From NCBI GenBank assembly GCA_934365195.1, contig CAKRNA010000005.1, forward strand, positions 100,019 through 164,018: a stretch of DNA of 64,000 nucleotides. Direction: 5' to 3'. The position numbers and the translations under genes are program-made. The notes under the pieces were generated by a model. It was given only the letters and a program-made list of their open reading frames with translations. It was not told where the DNA came from and did not search any database. Source of the stretch: an uncultured Clostridia bacterium (GTDB lineage Bacteria; Bacillota; Clostridia; Christensenellales; CAAEEZ01). Each line of letters starts with the position of its first letter. The stretch's first letter is position 1. Shown here one piece after another: positions 19,954-29,311 of this stretch.

Positions 19954-20952
19954 CTATTTTTTATTTTGAATTTTTTCTTGTTTTTTTATCTTCTTTTTGG
20001 ACTTGTTTTGAGGCACTTTAAAATCTTTCGGATCAGCCTTTTCGGTTAGAACGTGCTTAAAGAACGCAAGCGTATCTTCGTAAACTTTTTCATTGTCCAT
20101 TTCGTTTAGAATTTCGTGCCTATCGTTATCGTAAAGTTTGAAGTCGATATACTCTATGCCAAGCCCTACGTAAGTTTGATACAACTTGTTTACGTCCTTA
20201 TTATTCTTTCCCGATACAGGATCGTCCTTACCGGACATAATTCTAAGCGGCAAATTCTTAGGAATTTTTGCCAAATTCTCAGGGTTGTACAAGTTCTTTA
20301 ATCCGTTGATAAAATACTTGAAGAACGCAACGCTCATTACGTAGCCGCATTGATCGTCCTCGATATATTTTTGTACTTGCGATTTATCTTTTGACAGCCA
20401 AGCAAAGTCCAAGCCCTCCGACTTAAAGTTTTTGTTGTAACTACCAAAGGTAAGTTTGTCTAATTTTTTTGCAGGCTTAGATTTGTCTTTTGAAGACGAA
20501 TACGCCATATTCGATATAGCAGCGCCGATTTTTGACAAAGCGTTGTCCATACTTGCAGAGCCGCACAAAACGGCACCGGCAATATTAAGTGCATTACGTT
20601 GAATGTAGCCTTGCGTTAAGAACGAGCCGTAACTGTGACCGAAAATAATTACCGGCAAGTGATACGTATTTTTCAAATACTTGGTGATTTCAATTTCGTC
20701 ACGAATTGTTTCGTTAAATATATCTCCGTCGTCGTAGCCTTGCTTTTCCATAGTGTTTCCGTGTGCCCTATGGTCGTCGGCAAATACGATTAAGCCGTTT
20801 TTGTTCAGGAATTTTGCAAAGTCGTCGTATCTACGGCCGTGCTCTGCCATACCGTGAATGATTTGGACGATACCGATTGGCTTATTTACTTCGTCCCAAA
20901 CCGAGCAACTTAGTTTCTTTCCGTCATAACTTGTAAAAATTTTTGTCTCCAT
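19954..20952 (-). CDS. Alpha/beta hydrolase, monoacylglycerol lipase-like
   Basis: A cytosolic serine hydrolase of the S33/monoglyceride lipase group. Visible are the oxyanion segment VQIIHGMAEHGRRYD (about 28-42), the nucleophile elbow GHSYGSF at about residue 106, the acid in SGKDDPVSGKN and the His in DNDRHEI, so the catalytic triad is complete. A lysine-rich tail of about 25 residues follows. The substrate is not determined. It lies 26 bases after glpK on the same strand, so joint transcription, and a role in glycerolipid breakdown feeding glycerol to GlpK, is a reasonable inference. Confidence 0.85.
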   Translation of the reverse strand: METKIFTSYDGKKLSCSVWDEVNKPIGIVQIIHGMAEHGRRYDDFAKFLNKNGLIVFADDHRAHGNTMEKQGYDDGDIFNETIRDEIEITKYLKNTYHLPVIIFGHSYGSFLTQGYIQRNALNIAGAVLCGSASMDNALSKIGAAISNMAYSSSKDKSKPAKKLDKLTFGSYNKNFKSEGLDFAWLSKDKSQVQKYIEDDQCGYVMSVAFFKYFINGLKNLYNPENLAKIPKNLPLRIMSGKDDPVSGKNNKDVNKLYQTYVGLGIEYIDFKLYDNDRHEILNEMDNEKVYEDTLAFFKHVLTEKADPKDFKVPQNKSKKKIKKQEKIQNKK

Positions 20953-20977
20953 AATTTTCCTCCTTCCTCATCACCGA

Positions 20978-22477
20978 TTAGTCTTCCCAGTCAAGCGCTC
21001 TTTTTACCGCTTTTTTCCAACCGACATATTTCTTTTTCCTTATATCCTCAGTCATATTTGGTTTAAACACCCTATCAAAAGCAATAGTTTTTTCTAAGTG
21101 CTTAAAGTTTTTAAACGCCCCCGTCGCAAGACCTGCTAAATATACTACGCCAAGAGCCGTGGTTTCGATACTCGTCGGGCGAATAATATTACAATTTAGC
21201 ATATCTGCCTGGAATTGCATCAAAAAGTCGTTTCTGGCAACGCCGCCGTCCACTCTTAACTCTTTAAGGGTTATAGCACTATCTTTCCTCATATTCTCAA
21301 AAATATCCTTAGTACCGTACGCCATCGATTCCAAAGTCGCTCTTACAAGGTGGCTACGATTAGCGCCTCTCGTCAATCCTACGATAGCGCCTCTTGCGTT
21401 CATATCCCAGTAAGGAGCGCCAAGACCTGTAAATGCAGGAACGACGTACACTCCTGCGGTGTCAGGCACGCTACTTGCTATTTCGTTAGTCTCGCTAGCC
21501 GTTTCAATTAGGTGAAGTTCGTCCCTTAGCCATTGAATACTACTGCCGGCGTTGAAGATACTGCCCTCGATAGCGTAGGTTATCTCGCCGTTTACCCCCC
21601 AAGCGATAGTCGTAAGTAGTTTTGACGGCGAAAGCACAGGCTTGTCGCCCGTGTTCATTAGTATAAAACCACCCGTTCCGTAAGTGCTCTTTGCCATACC
21701 TTCCTCAAAACAGCATTGACCAAACAAAGCAGACTGTTGGTCACCGGCAAGACCGGCGATAGGAATATCACAGCCTAGCACCGTGGCATTTCCCACGATT
21801 TCGCTGTTCGATACGATTTTAGGCAGCATACTCTTAGGCACGCCGAATAGTTCTAGTAAGTCGTCGTCCCACTCCAAAGTGGAGATATTAAAAAGCAAGG
21901 TTCTTGCTGCGTTTGAGTAGTCGGTAACGAAAACATTGCCCTCGCTAAGTTTGTAAGCAAGGTAAGTATCGATAGTACCGCAACAAAGTTCGCCCTTTTC
22001 AGCCTTTTCTCTTGCGCCCTCCACATTGTCCAAAATCCACTTAATTTTGGTAGCAGAAAAATACGCATCGATTACCAGCCCCGTCTTACTTCTAATGTTG
22101 GCGGATAATTGCACGTTTCTTTTAATCTTTTCGCACATATCGGTGGTACGTCTACATTGCCACACGATAGCGTTATAGATAGGCTTGCCGATCTTTTTAT
22201 CCCACACGATTACGGTTTCTCTTTGGTTGGTTATACCTATGCCGTAAACCTCTTCGGGACTAATTCCGGTTTCTTGTAAAGCGTCCGTAAGCGACGATAA
22301 TTGAGCCTCCCAAATTTCATCGGGGTTATGCTCTACCCAACCGGGTTTTGGATAATACTGCTTAAACGGTTTGTTGATTACGTTCACAATCCCGTTAGAC
22401 TCGCAGTCGTAAATAAGAGTTCTTGCCGAAGTAGTGCCCTCGTCAAGTGCGATTATATATCTTTTCTCTCTGCTCAT
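20978..22477 (-). CDS. glpK: Glycerol kinase
   Basis: GlpK phosphorylates glycerol to sn-glycerol 3-phosphate. The protein (499 residues) has the FGGY family's typical length and motifs: DEGTTSARTLIYD at the N-terminus, GLAGDQQSALFGQCC in the middle and NAGSSIQWLRDEL. The start at 22477 (MSREKRYIIALDEG) has GGAGGA upstream; the frame is open seven codons further. No glpF or glpD is next to it. The hydrolase downstream may supply glycerol. Confidence 0.96.
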   Translation of the reverse strand: MSREKRYIIALDEGTTSARTLIYDCESNGIVNVINKPFKQYYPKPGWVEHNPDEIWEAQLSSLTDALQETGISPEEVYGIGITNQRETVIVWDKKIGKPIYNAIVWQCRRTTDMCEKIKRNVQLSANIRSKTGLVIDAYFSATKIKWILDNVEGAREKAEKGELCCGTIDTYLAYKLSEGNVFVTDYSNAARTLLFNISTLEWDDDLLELFGVPKSMLPKIVSNSEIVGNATVLGCDIPIAGLAGDQQSALFGQCCFEEGMAKSTYGTGGFILMNTGDKPVLSPSKLLTTIAWGVNGEITYAIEGSIFNAGSSIQWLRDELHLIETASETNEIASSVPDTAGVYVVPAFTGLGAPYWDMNARGAIVGLTRGANRSHLVRATLESMAYGTKDIFENMRKDSAITLKELRVDGGVARNDFLMQFQADMLNCNIIRPTSIETTALGVVYLAGLATGAFKNFKHLEKTIAFDRVFKPNMTEDIRKKKYVGWKKAVKRALDWED

Positions 22478-22668
22478 ATTTCCTCCGCAAAATAACAAAT
22501 AATATATTACTATAAAACTAAAATCATTTCAAGACTAAACAGCATTTTTTATCGCTCATTTCATATATTTTCAAAAATTGAAAGTAAAAAATTTGACAAA
22601 TACTAAAAATTGTATAGAAAGTTTTTGGCAGGATATGAATATATATGTAAAAAACCTTGGGAGAAATT

Positions 22669-23670
22669 ATGAAAACTATTCTTTTTAGCGGTGGCGGAAC
22701 GCTTGGTCACGTCCTTCCGAACATGGTAATTATCGAAAAATTAAAGCGTAGCGGCTACGACGTTTGCTACGTTGGTTCGCCTAATAGTATGGAGGAAAAA
22801 ACCGCCGATAATTACGGTGTAAAGTTCTACCAAACCACCGCCGTAAAACTGGACAAATCACGCCCTTTATCAAACGTTAAAATTCCGTTTTTGCTGCCCG
22901 CCTCTATCCATAAAACCAAAAAAATTTTAGAAGAAGTTAAGCCCGACCTCGTATTTACAAAAGGCGGATACGTATCCTTACCGGTAGTTATCTCGGCAAA
23001 AATGCTAAATATCCCGCAAATTTGCCACGAGTCCGACGCCAGTTTGGGAATAGTAAACCAAATTGCGTATAGATTAGGGGCAACGGTGCTCACCTCGAAC
23101 AACTGCTCGTTTGACAAGGGAATCAAGGTGGGAATACCGCTTAAACCCGACCTATTCACAACCCGAAAAGCAAGGATTATGGCGGGGAACAAGCCCACGA
23201 TTTTAGTTACCGGCGGTAGTCAAGGCGCAAAGAGTATCAACGACTTTATGCTGAAAAACTGCGACGAAATTTTAAAGCGTTACAACCTTATTATTATAGG
23301 CGGAAAAACGCTGGATTTAACGATTAAAAAACCTGGCCTTACCCTCGTTGATTTTACCAGCGATATGGGTAAATATTACGCAAGTTGCGACGTAGTAGTG
23401 TCACGAGCAGGCGCAACAACCATTGCCGAAATTATCGCACTAAACAAAAAAGCAATTTTAATTCCTCTTCCTAGCAACGTATCGAGGGGCGACCAACAGA
23501 AAAATGCAAAAAACGTAGAGTCAAGCACTATCAAAGTGCTGCCGCAAAGCGAACTTACGCTTGAAAACTTACTTAACCTACTTCAAAAACTACAAAATAC
23601 GACGGTAAAAGAACAAAAATACGAAAACCCTGTAGATAAAATCTACGACGAAATAGTCAAAAAACTGTAA
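22669..23670 (+). CDS. murG: MurG glycosyltransferase (lipid II synthesis)
   Basis: MurG adds GlcNAc from UDP-GlcNAc to lipid I, completing lipid II on the inner face of the membrane. The 333-residue protein has the N-terminal GGTLGHVLPN loop, the KGGYVSLPVVISAK segment, the acceptor region HESDASLGIVNQ and the C-domain signatures LVTGGSQGAKSIN and VSRAGATTIAEI. It stands alone rather than in the usual division and cell wall cluster, so a second copy within a dcw cluster elsewhere is possible. The ATG at 22669 has GGGAG upstream; a TTG four codons earlier is less likely. A TTGACA box at 22593 has no well-spaced -10. Confidence 0.9.
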   Translation: MKTILFSGGGTLGHVLPNMVIIEKLKRSGYDVCYVGSPNSMEEKTADNYGVKFYQTTAVKLDKSRPLSNVKIPFLLPASIHKTKKILEEVKPDLVFTKGGYVSLPVVISAKMLNIPQICHESDASLGIVNQIAYRLGATVLTSNNCSFDKGIKVGIPLKPDLFTTRKARIMAGNKPTILVTGGSQGAKSINDFMLKNCDEILKRYNLIIIGGKTLDLTIKKPGLTLVDFTSDMGKYYASCDVVVSRAGATTIAEIIALNKKAILIPLPSNVSRGDQQKNAKNVESSTIKVLPQSELTLENLLNLLQKLQNTTVKEQKYENPVDKIYDEIVKKL

Positions 23671-23825
23671 TTCTCTTTCATTTTTAGCGCCATTATAAAA
23701 GAAAAAACTAGGTAAAAATCTTCCGATTACGCTAAATTTTACGGCAATTTTTACCTTTTTATACACTTTTGTTAAAAGCAAAAAAACCCTTAGTTTTGGT
23801 GCTAATATCATCAAGCGGAGGGATT

Positions 23826-25184
23826 ATGGAAAAGAAACAAACAGGCATAAAAATAGTAGCGGTAATAGTGGTAATTAGCGTAATAACGCTTTTTGTCGTG
23901 CTGAAAACTTTGCCAAGCAAAACGGTAGTAGGCGACCAGGGAAACACGGGAAACACGAATACCGAAGGCTCTACCACCGAGACCACGCCGGAAAAACCCA
24001 AAAAAAATTACACGATTTTTCCAAAGCCGTCTTGTAACTACCTAAATAATTCTAGGCTGAATAATATCGGCGGAACGGGAACGGAAAAATTGCTAAACTC
24101 CTTTATAATAGGCGGCGAGATATTTTTGCTAGTCGAAACCAACTCTAACGGCTACGATTTTAGCGCTGAAACTAAGTCGTACGCCGTGGCAACGCTTGAC
24201 CTAGACCTAAACTTAATCAGCACCAAAATTCTTAAAAAATCAACGGAAAAATACCTTGGCTCAACTATTTTTTCAAGCGGTATATTACTTGTTACGGCAA
24301 ATAACGAAAACACCACTTTAAGCCTATACGACGAAGGCTTCAATCTTGAAAAATCAGCCGAGTTAAATAAGTACGACTTTGTGAATTTGCAAGCCTACTC
24401 TGATAAAGTCAAAATGCTGGGCTACAACAGCGGAAGTATAGAACTTACAACCTTTAATTTAGGGCTGGAAAAAACGAGCGAGGCAAAAATAAACCTAGCA
24501 AGCGAAGGGTTTTACCAAAATATTTTCTCCTACGTTAACAAGGATATTTTTATAAATTTTCGAGGCGGTTTTTTTGATATTTGCAAAATTGCGCAAAAAC
24601 TTGAAAATGACAAAATATATTATGTAATAGAGCGAATTTGCACGATAAAAGGCGTAATTCGTCAATTACTTCCGCTAAACGAGGGGCAAACCCTACTTAT
24701 AAATTTTACAAACAACAGCAAAACTTACCTACTTAATTTTGAAGTTTTTGAGGAAAAATTTACTTCAACCGAACTTGGTTTAATCACCGACAATGTGGTT
24801 TTAATTCCGCAAAATAGCGGCTATATTTTGCACGACTACGTGGATAACGGGATTAGTATTTTGGACGAAAAATTTAGGATAATTATCCACGGATTAAACA
24901 AATCTAATAGGTACTCTTCGGTAAAAGGAGAGGTGGACAAACTTGATAATTCGTACCTATTTATAACAAAATCTTTAACGGAAAACAATACGGAAATTTG
25001 CTCTTTAAATTACGCATTAGAGGTAAAATCTATCCTAAAAATCCCCTACGTATCCTCGCCTATCACGATCAAAAAAATAAACCACGTAACCTACGTGTTT
25101 TTAACGACCAACAACAACCAAGAAGAATTTTCTTCTTGCTACGGTTCTAGCGACGTTTTTGCTATCAAACTAAACGAATTTTAA
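23826..25184 (+). CDS. N-terminally anchored extracytoplasmic protein of unknown function
   Basis: The 452-residue protein is not recognised. The ATG at 23826 follows GGAGGG by three bases. Residues 7-29 form a signal anchor, then a Thr/Gly/Asn-rich linker (about 35-60) leads to a beta-rich domain with many SLNYALE-like strands, suggestive of a propeller-type fold outside the cell. It converges with the phage-type module and shares the terminator at 25191. No enzyme motif was seen. Confidence 0.7.
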   Translation: MEKKQTGIKIVAVIVVISVITLFVVLKTLPSKTVVGDQGNTGNTNTEGSTTETTPEKPKKNYTIFPKPSCNYLNNSRLNNIGGTGTEKLLNSFIIGGEIFLLVETNSNGYDFSAETKSYAVATLDLDLNLISTKILKKSTEKYLGSTIFSSGILLVTANNENTTLSLYDEGFNLEKSAELNKYDFVNLQAYSDKVKMLGYNSGSIELTTFNLGLEKTSEAKINLASEGFYQNIFSYVNKDIFINFRGGFFDICKIAQKLENDKIYYVIERICTIKGVIRQLLPLNEGQTLLINFTNNSKTYLLNFEVFEEKFTSTELGLITDNVVLIPQNSGYILHDYVDNGISILDEKFRIIIHGLNKSNRYSSVKGEVDKLDNSYLFITKSLTENNTEICSLNYALEVKSILKIPYVSSPITIKKINHVTYVFLTTNNNQEEFSSCYGSSDVFAIKLNEF

Positions 25185-25189
25185 CAAAA

Positions 25190-25215
25190 AAAGAAGGGAT
25201 TTTCTCCCTTCTTTT
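25190..25215. terminator. Bidirectional terminator between the anchored protein and the phage-type module
   Basis: Stem AAAGAAGGGA-TTTT-CTCCCTTCTTT with an A-run on the left and a T-run on the right. It sits between two convergent genes and can end both transcripts. Confidence 0.85.
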
Positions 25216-25238
25216 CTTTTAAAGTCCTTCACTACTCT

Positions 25239-25661
25239 TTATTCAAGTTCTTCATCTAGTAATTCATTACTTAACATATCTTTACTTGCCGGTTCAATAT
25301 TTGCAGGTTCTTCATCTTGTAGTTCACCGCCTAGTAAATCTTCACTTGATTGCTCAACATTTGCCGATTTTTCGTTAAGTAGTTCGTCACTTGCCGCTAT
25401 CTCAATTTCGGACTTATTTTCTTTTTTGGTTTTTAGTTTGTCTATATAGCCCCTGCCGACAGACGGATTAGACACTATACCCAACACAACCAGTATCGAA
25501 CAAAACGCACCCACCACCTCAGAGGCTATTTCGTTGTCGATTTTGACGCCCATGCTTTGCAAAAACACCACGATTGCGCCGGTTAGCGACATCCAAAAAC
25601 CATAATTACCTAGTTTCGACTTTAGATTTTGCCATAAATCGCTTTGTAAAAATTTCTTCAC
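25239..25661 (-). CDS. Phage holin, phi-LC3-like, with acidic repeat tail
   Basis: Residues 1-70 (start QSDLWQNLKSKLGNYGFWM, then GVKIDNEIASEVVGAFCSIL and VLGIVSNPSVGRGY) match the phage holin family with two helices that opens the membrane for lysis. The remaining 70 residues are a hydrophilic, acidic tail of degenerate repeats around ELLxExxANxExxSxDxL, not part of the family core. The GTG start overlaps the BhlA-like gene upstream by 56 bases. It is the last gene of the module and no endolysin accompanies it. The role in lysis is inferred from the family. Confidence 0.75.
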   Translation of the reverse strand: MKKFLQSDLWQNLKSKLGNYGFWMSLTGAIVVFLQSMGVKIDNEIASEVVGAFCSILVVLGIVSNPSVGRGYIDKLKTKKENKSEIEIAASDELLNEKSANVEQSSEDLLGGELQDEEPANIEPASKDMLSNELLDEELE

Positions 25662-25851
25662 TTTCTTTTATTTCCTCCACCGTATCTTTAACGTCGTACA
25701 CCACCGACAACTCTTCGGTAAGTTTATCAATGGTGCTTTGGTACTTTATTTCCCTTGACTTAGAATCTTTCAGTTGATACAAAAACAGAAACACGAAAAG
25801 TAGCGCCCAAATACCGTTTGCCGTTGCCAAACTCACAATACTATCGTACAT
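25606..25851 (-). CDS. BhlA/UviB-family holin-like peptide
   Basis: 81 residues with a single N-terminal transmembrane helix (NGIWALLFVFLFLYQLKDS) and a charged helical tail with the pattern ELSVVYDVKDTVEEIKE. This is the typical form of BhlA/UviB proteins, which act as holin-like pore formers for phage or bacteriocin release. It is encoded one base after the coiled-coil protein gene and overlaps the second holin in another frame. Confidence 0.8.
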   Translation of the reverse strand: MYDSIVSLATANGIWALLFVFLFLYQLKDSKSREIKYQSTIDKLTEELSVVYDVKDTVEEIKESEEIFTKRFMAKSKVETR

Positions 25852-25852
25852 A

Positions 25853-26872
25853 CTAGCCCATCAATTTTTTTGCGCTACCTCTTTCGTACATAGCCGATAG
25901 CAGCGTGTCGTAGTAGTTACCAAGGTAGCCCTTTAAGGAGTGATTGCTTTTGATAGCCCTTATAGACAAATCCCTCGGTAATGACGAATAGAACTCGAAC
26001 GCCAAATCGTATCTTTTGTCGTAGTTGTCCTTCTTTTCGCCGGTGTAACCGTTTATTTTTTCTTGTTCGGCAATTAGTTTTGCATTTTCGTTTCGTGCAA
26101 TTCTGTCTTTTTCTTCAAGTTCTTTAATCAGCCTTTCTCTTTTTTGGTCAAATTTAAGTTTTTCGGCTTTTAAGTCCTCGTTGTACTGAAAAATTTTATT
26201 TCGTTCTTTATCTCGTTTCTCGGTAAGGTCGCCAAGTAAATTCACGTACTTTTTATAACTGTCCGTGTCCAGTTTGTTTATCGCATCGTTTTTGTTTTTT
26301 TCAAGCGTTTTTATTTCGTCGTCCAGTTTTTTCAAAGCCGCAAGTCTACTTTCCTCTGCCGATTTCACGTTACTAACGTAATTAACGTCGTTTTGCTTGT
26401 TTAAGCCCTCGTTTATCGTGGAAAAATACAAACCTTTTTTGCTCATTTTATCGGCAATATTATTCTTGTTTTTTGCGTAATTCTTGCCTAGTTCAATAAG
26501 GTCTTCTTTTGTCTTTTCACTCACTTTTTCCCTGTCCTGCCTGTTTTTGTTCACGCTTGAATTAAATGTATTCTTAATTTTTTCCAGCACCTCGTCGTAT
26601 CCCTCGCTCGACTTGTTTTTGGCAATCGAATCTAATTCTTCGTCTGTCAAAGTGTTATCTTCTTTTGCTTTTTTGTCAAACTTTTCAAGTTTTTCGTCGT
26701 AATTTACGCTCTCATACTTTGGGATTGAATTTTCGTACTCGTTTTGAAGTGCTCTAATTTTTTTCATTACCTCTTTTTCGTCGTCCAAAATAGCATAATA
26801 TTTCTCGTCTTTTTCCTTGTTTAGTTGTTCCTTTGTTTTGAACAAATCCAAAAAATCGTCCCATATACTCAT
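25853..26872 (-). CDS. Coiled-coil protein of the phage-type module
   Basis: 339 residues, strongly charged (Lys, Glu, Asp, Asn) with long predicted coiled-coil segments (about 10-130 and 150-270), and a less charged C-terminal part (about 280-339: FEFYSSLPRDLSIRAIKSNH). No family was recognised. Its place after the beta-propeller protein would fit an internal, ejection or tail-needle protein, but the sequence does not prove this. Its ATG overlaps the stop of the 30-residue frame upstream (ATGA). Confidence 0.65.
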   Translation of the reverse strand: MSIWDDFLDLFKTKEQLNKEKDEKYYAILDDEKEVMKKIRALQNEYENSIPKYESVNYDEKLEKFDKKAKEDNTLTDEELDSIAKNKSSEGYDEVLEKIKNTFNSSVNKNRQDREKVSEKTKEDLIELGKNYAKNKNNIADKMSKKGLYFSTINEGLNKQNDVNYVSNVKSAEESRLAALKKLDDEIKTLEKNKNDAINKLDTDSYKKYVNLLGDLTEKRDKERNKIFQYNEDLKAEKLKFDQKRERLIKELEEKDRIARNENAKLIAEQEKINGYTGEKKDNYDKRYDLAFEFYSSLPRDLSIRAIKSNHSLKGYLGNYYDTLLSAMYERGSAKKLMG

Positions 26873-26961
26873 ACGCTTTTTTTCTCCAAATCTTCCACTC
26901 TTTTTTTAAGTAGCAAAATTTCTTTATACAGTTTTTCTAGTTTTGCTAATATCTTATCCAT
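26869..26961 (-). CDS. 30-residue coiled-coil mini-protein
   Basis: An in-frame ORF MDKILAKLEKLYKEILLLKK plus ten more residues fills the gap between the beta-propeller and coiled-coil genes. It has GGTGAG before its ATG, overlaps the upstream stop by eight bases and joins the next start by ATGA. The heptad pattern suggests a short helix. It could be a small virion or assembly protein, or only a coupling leader. Confidence 0.5.
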   Translation of the reverse strand: MDKILAKLEKLYKEILLLKKRVEDLEKKSV

Positions 26962-28429
26962 TTTTTCTCACCACCGAATAATTTATTCTGATGCCGGATA
27001 TATCCGCTTTGCCTTCGCCTCTAATCGTCATGCGTAGCGCCTTGCACCTTTTCATAACTTTGACCTTGGTAAACTCGCCGCTGCCTAACACGTTATATTC
27101 GTACTTTATGCCGTCAAGGTCTAGTTCAACAACAAGATTATGCTTTGTCAAAATATCAATATCGCTGATATATTTTTTCTTGCATATATCACCAAAATAA
27201 TACTTAATCGTGCTAAAACAAAACTTTAAGTCCTCGTTATGATACTTGCCGTTATTTGTAAAACTGGATATAGTTTTGTTGTTTTTGCCTCTTAAAACCA
27301 CAAGACAGTTGGAGGTATTGTTCATTTTGATACTGCTAATACTCATAATATCCATACCTCTTGAAAACTCTGCCTTGCCCGTTTCAAAGTCGTAAACAAG
27401 CAAGTAATTGTTCGTAAACAGCCCCGTTTCGTCGTGTATTTCGGTAAGTTCTGCGTGATTAAAAGCAAGGTAATATTTCCCCGAAGCGTAGCCCGAGGTC
27501 ACGTATGCCTCGTAAATATTTTTCAGCCTTTTTACGTTTTTTACTATCTTTTTTAGGTTGTATCCGTCGAATAAGTACAGCCCCTCGCTAGTCAAAAATA
27601 TTATTTTTTCTTCGCAAATTGTAATGGTATTTTCGTAAATATTTCCGCTTATTTCTGCCACTTTCACCAGTTCAAAATCGGTTTGCTTAGAAAATGCCGT
27701 CAGCCTAAAAATTCCGTGTTTTCTAAAAACGTACACGTAGTCGTTAAAACTTACCACCTTAACCACGCCGCCAAGCGAATCTGCAAAGGTGATTTTACCT
27801 GCTCCGTCAAGCGATATTTTCCAATTTAGCGGATTGTAATCTTCGCTGAACCACACCTCGTTTCCTGCACCTATCGTTGAGGCAAATATCCTGCCGTAAT
27901 GCTCGCAAATCGAACTGATTTTCGGGGCGCTTGTCACGTCCACCACTTTTTCGCCGTCGTACATTTGCAAAACAGCCGTGTCTGAACAAATCAAAAACAC
28001 GTTTTTGTCGTTGTAGCGATAGTTTATTGCACTTACGTTGCTATTAGATTTTAGATTAGTTATTTCCACCCAACTTGCCCCTGTCGTAAGTTTAAGATAA
28101 TAAAACTGACCGTTTGAGTTTCTTGCTATTATCCTATAATCCTCTTTGCCGCTTTCATCTGTTTTGTAGTAGACGAACGCTTGCTTTAACACGCCGCTTT
28201 CAAAATCAGGAATTTTGATATTGCCGCCAAGGTCGTTTGTAAAACCCAACCTTTCAAGCCCTATTCCCGTGGTTAATTTTCCGCCCTTAATAGAAAGATT
28301 GTACTTGTTTCTCGGGGTAGCAAAATCCAACAAATTTTCGCTGGTTACGTCGTCTATTTCCTTAAAGTTAAACAGATTTACAGCACCTTTTTTGGCGCTA
28401 TTTATTGCATTGTACCCCTTAAAAATCAT
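26954..28429 (-). CDS. Phage beta-propeller (tail-hub/stabilisation-like) protein
   Basis: About 491 residues rich in beta-strand repeats of the form DGxxxxL/YV-R, such as NDYVYVFRKHGIFRL and KIIFLTSEGLYLFDGYNL, fitting a propeller. Position downstream of the head-tail adaptor genes makes it analogous to the P22-type gp10 stopper or hub. This is inference from order and fold appearance. The start at 28429 has AGGAGG five bases upstream. A possible host-cell sugar or surface interaction cannot be judged. Confidence 0.65.
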   Translation of the reverse strand: MIFKGYNAINSAKKGAVNLFNFKEIDDVTSENLLDFATPRNKYNLSIKGGKLTTGIGLERLGFTNDLGGNIKIPDFESGVLKQAFVYYKTDESGKEDYRIIARNSNGQFYYLKLTTGASWVEITNLKSNSNVSAINYRYNDKNVFLICSDTAVLQMYDGEKVVDVTSAPKISSICEHYGRIFASTIGAGNEVWFSEDYNPLNWKISLDGAGKITFADSLGGVVKVVSFNDYVYVFRKHGIFRLTAFSKQTDFELVKVAEISGNIYENTITICEEKIIFLTSEGLYLFDGYNLKKIVKNVKRLKNIYEAYVTSGYASGKYYLAFNHAELTEIHDETGLFTNNYLLVYDFETGKAEFSRGMDIMSISSIKMNNTSNCLVVLRGKNNKTISSFTNNGKYHNEDLKFCFSTIKYYFGDICKKKYISDIDILTKHNLVVELDLDGIKYEYNVLGSGEFTKVKVMKRCKALRMTIRGEGKADISGIRINYSVVRKNG

Positions 28430-28974
28430 AGCCACCTCCTAGGCTTTATGCGTATTTCGGTTTTCTTTCGCAGTACTTCGCTTAGGCTATCTTTGTACCT
28501 TTTTTCAAACGCCACGCTCTCCTCGAACAAGTTGTTTATCATACAAAACTCTGCGCACACCCCTAGGCTGAACACCTTAGGCGATATTCTGCCGTCTATA
28601 TCGAGCACGCCGTCAAGCCCCACTTCCGAAGGCATAATTCCGTACACTAAGTCCGCCTCTTTTTCATTTGCGTAAATGCCCATTGCGTCCAAAGAATACT
28701 TCACGTTTTCGCCTTGTTTCTTTAAGGAGAACACGCTTGAAACTGTATCTTCCAGTTCGCTAAACGGAAAAAACCCTTCGGTAAAACGAATTTTCTCCTT
28801 TTTGTAGATGGGCAAATACTCGCAAATCAGTTCGCTATAAGTTAGGTTTGCCGACTTTACCAGCGTTCTTAGTTCCTTGCTCGTCTTTTCGGTAACCTGT
28901 TTATTAGATAGGTCGATTACGTCGTCGTAGCCAAGGTAAAACACCGCATATTTTAACGCATCTCTTAATATCAT
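28426..28974 (-). CDS. Putative head-tail adaptor protein
   Basis: 182 residues, mixed helical, beginning MILRDALKYAVFYLGYDDVIDL. By size and order (coat, small protein, this, propeller) it fits a connector or adaptor of the portal ring, like gp4 of P22-type phages. No direct motif was seen. GGTGG precedes the ATG; its stop overlaps the next gene by four bases. Confidence 0.55.
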   Translation of the reverse strand: MILRDALKYAVFYLGYDDVIDLSNKQVTEKTSKELRTLVKSANLTYSELICEYLPIYKKEKIRFTEGFFPFSELEDTVSSVFSLKKQGENVKYSLDAMGIYANEKEADLVYGIMPSEVGLDGVLDIDGRISPKVFSLGVCAEFCMINNLFEESVAFEKRYKDSLSEVLRKKTEIRIKPRRWL

Positions 28975-28983
28975 ATCCACCTC

Positions 28984-29295
28984 TTATTTATTACCCAGCG
29001 ACCTTTCGATATTCTCGACCGTTTGGTTAATAAAATCTTTGTTTCTTTGTTTTAAAAGCCTCTCGTTTTCCTTTTCAATCTCCTCTACAAGATTGTCAAG
29101 ATTGTTTACGCCGGTCTTGTACAAATAATCCACCGCTCGTTTATCCAGCCTGTCGTACGGTAGCACCGCTTGAACAACGCTATTTGCAGTCACTTTGAAT
29201 TTATTATCGCTCTTGTCAAAGTACAATTCGTAACTAGGATTTATGTTTTTTATCCTACTAGATATATCGAAAAGGTCACTTGTAATTTTTATCAT
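28984..29295 (-). CDS. Small phage-module protein of unknown function
   Basis: 103 residues, with a short beta-rich N-terminal half (KITSDLFDISSRIKNINPSY, KFKVTANSVVQAVL) and a helical, charged C-terminal half. AAGGTGG lies before the ATG. Between coat and adaptor, a capsid decoration or head completion role is possible but unproven. Confidence 0.6.
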   Translation of the reverse strand: MIKITSDLFDISSRIKNINPSYELYFDKSDNKFKVTANSVVQAVLPYDRLDKRAVDYLYKTGVNNLDNLVEEIEKENERLLKQRNKDFINQTVENIERSLGNK

Positions 29296-29311
29296 TTTGC
29301 CACCTTAATTA

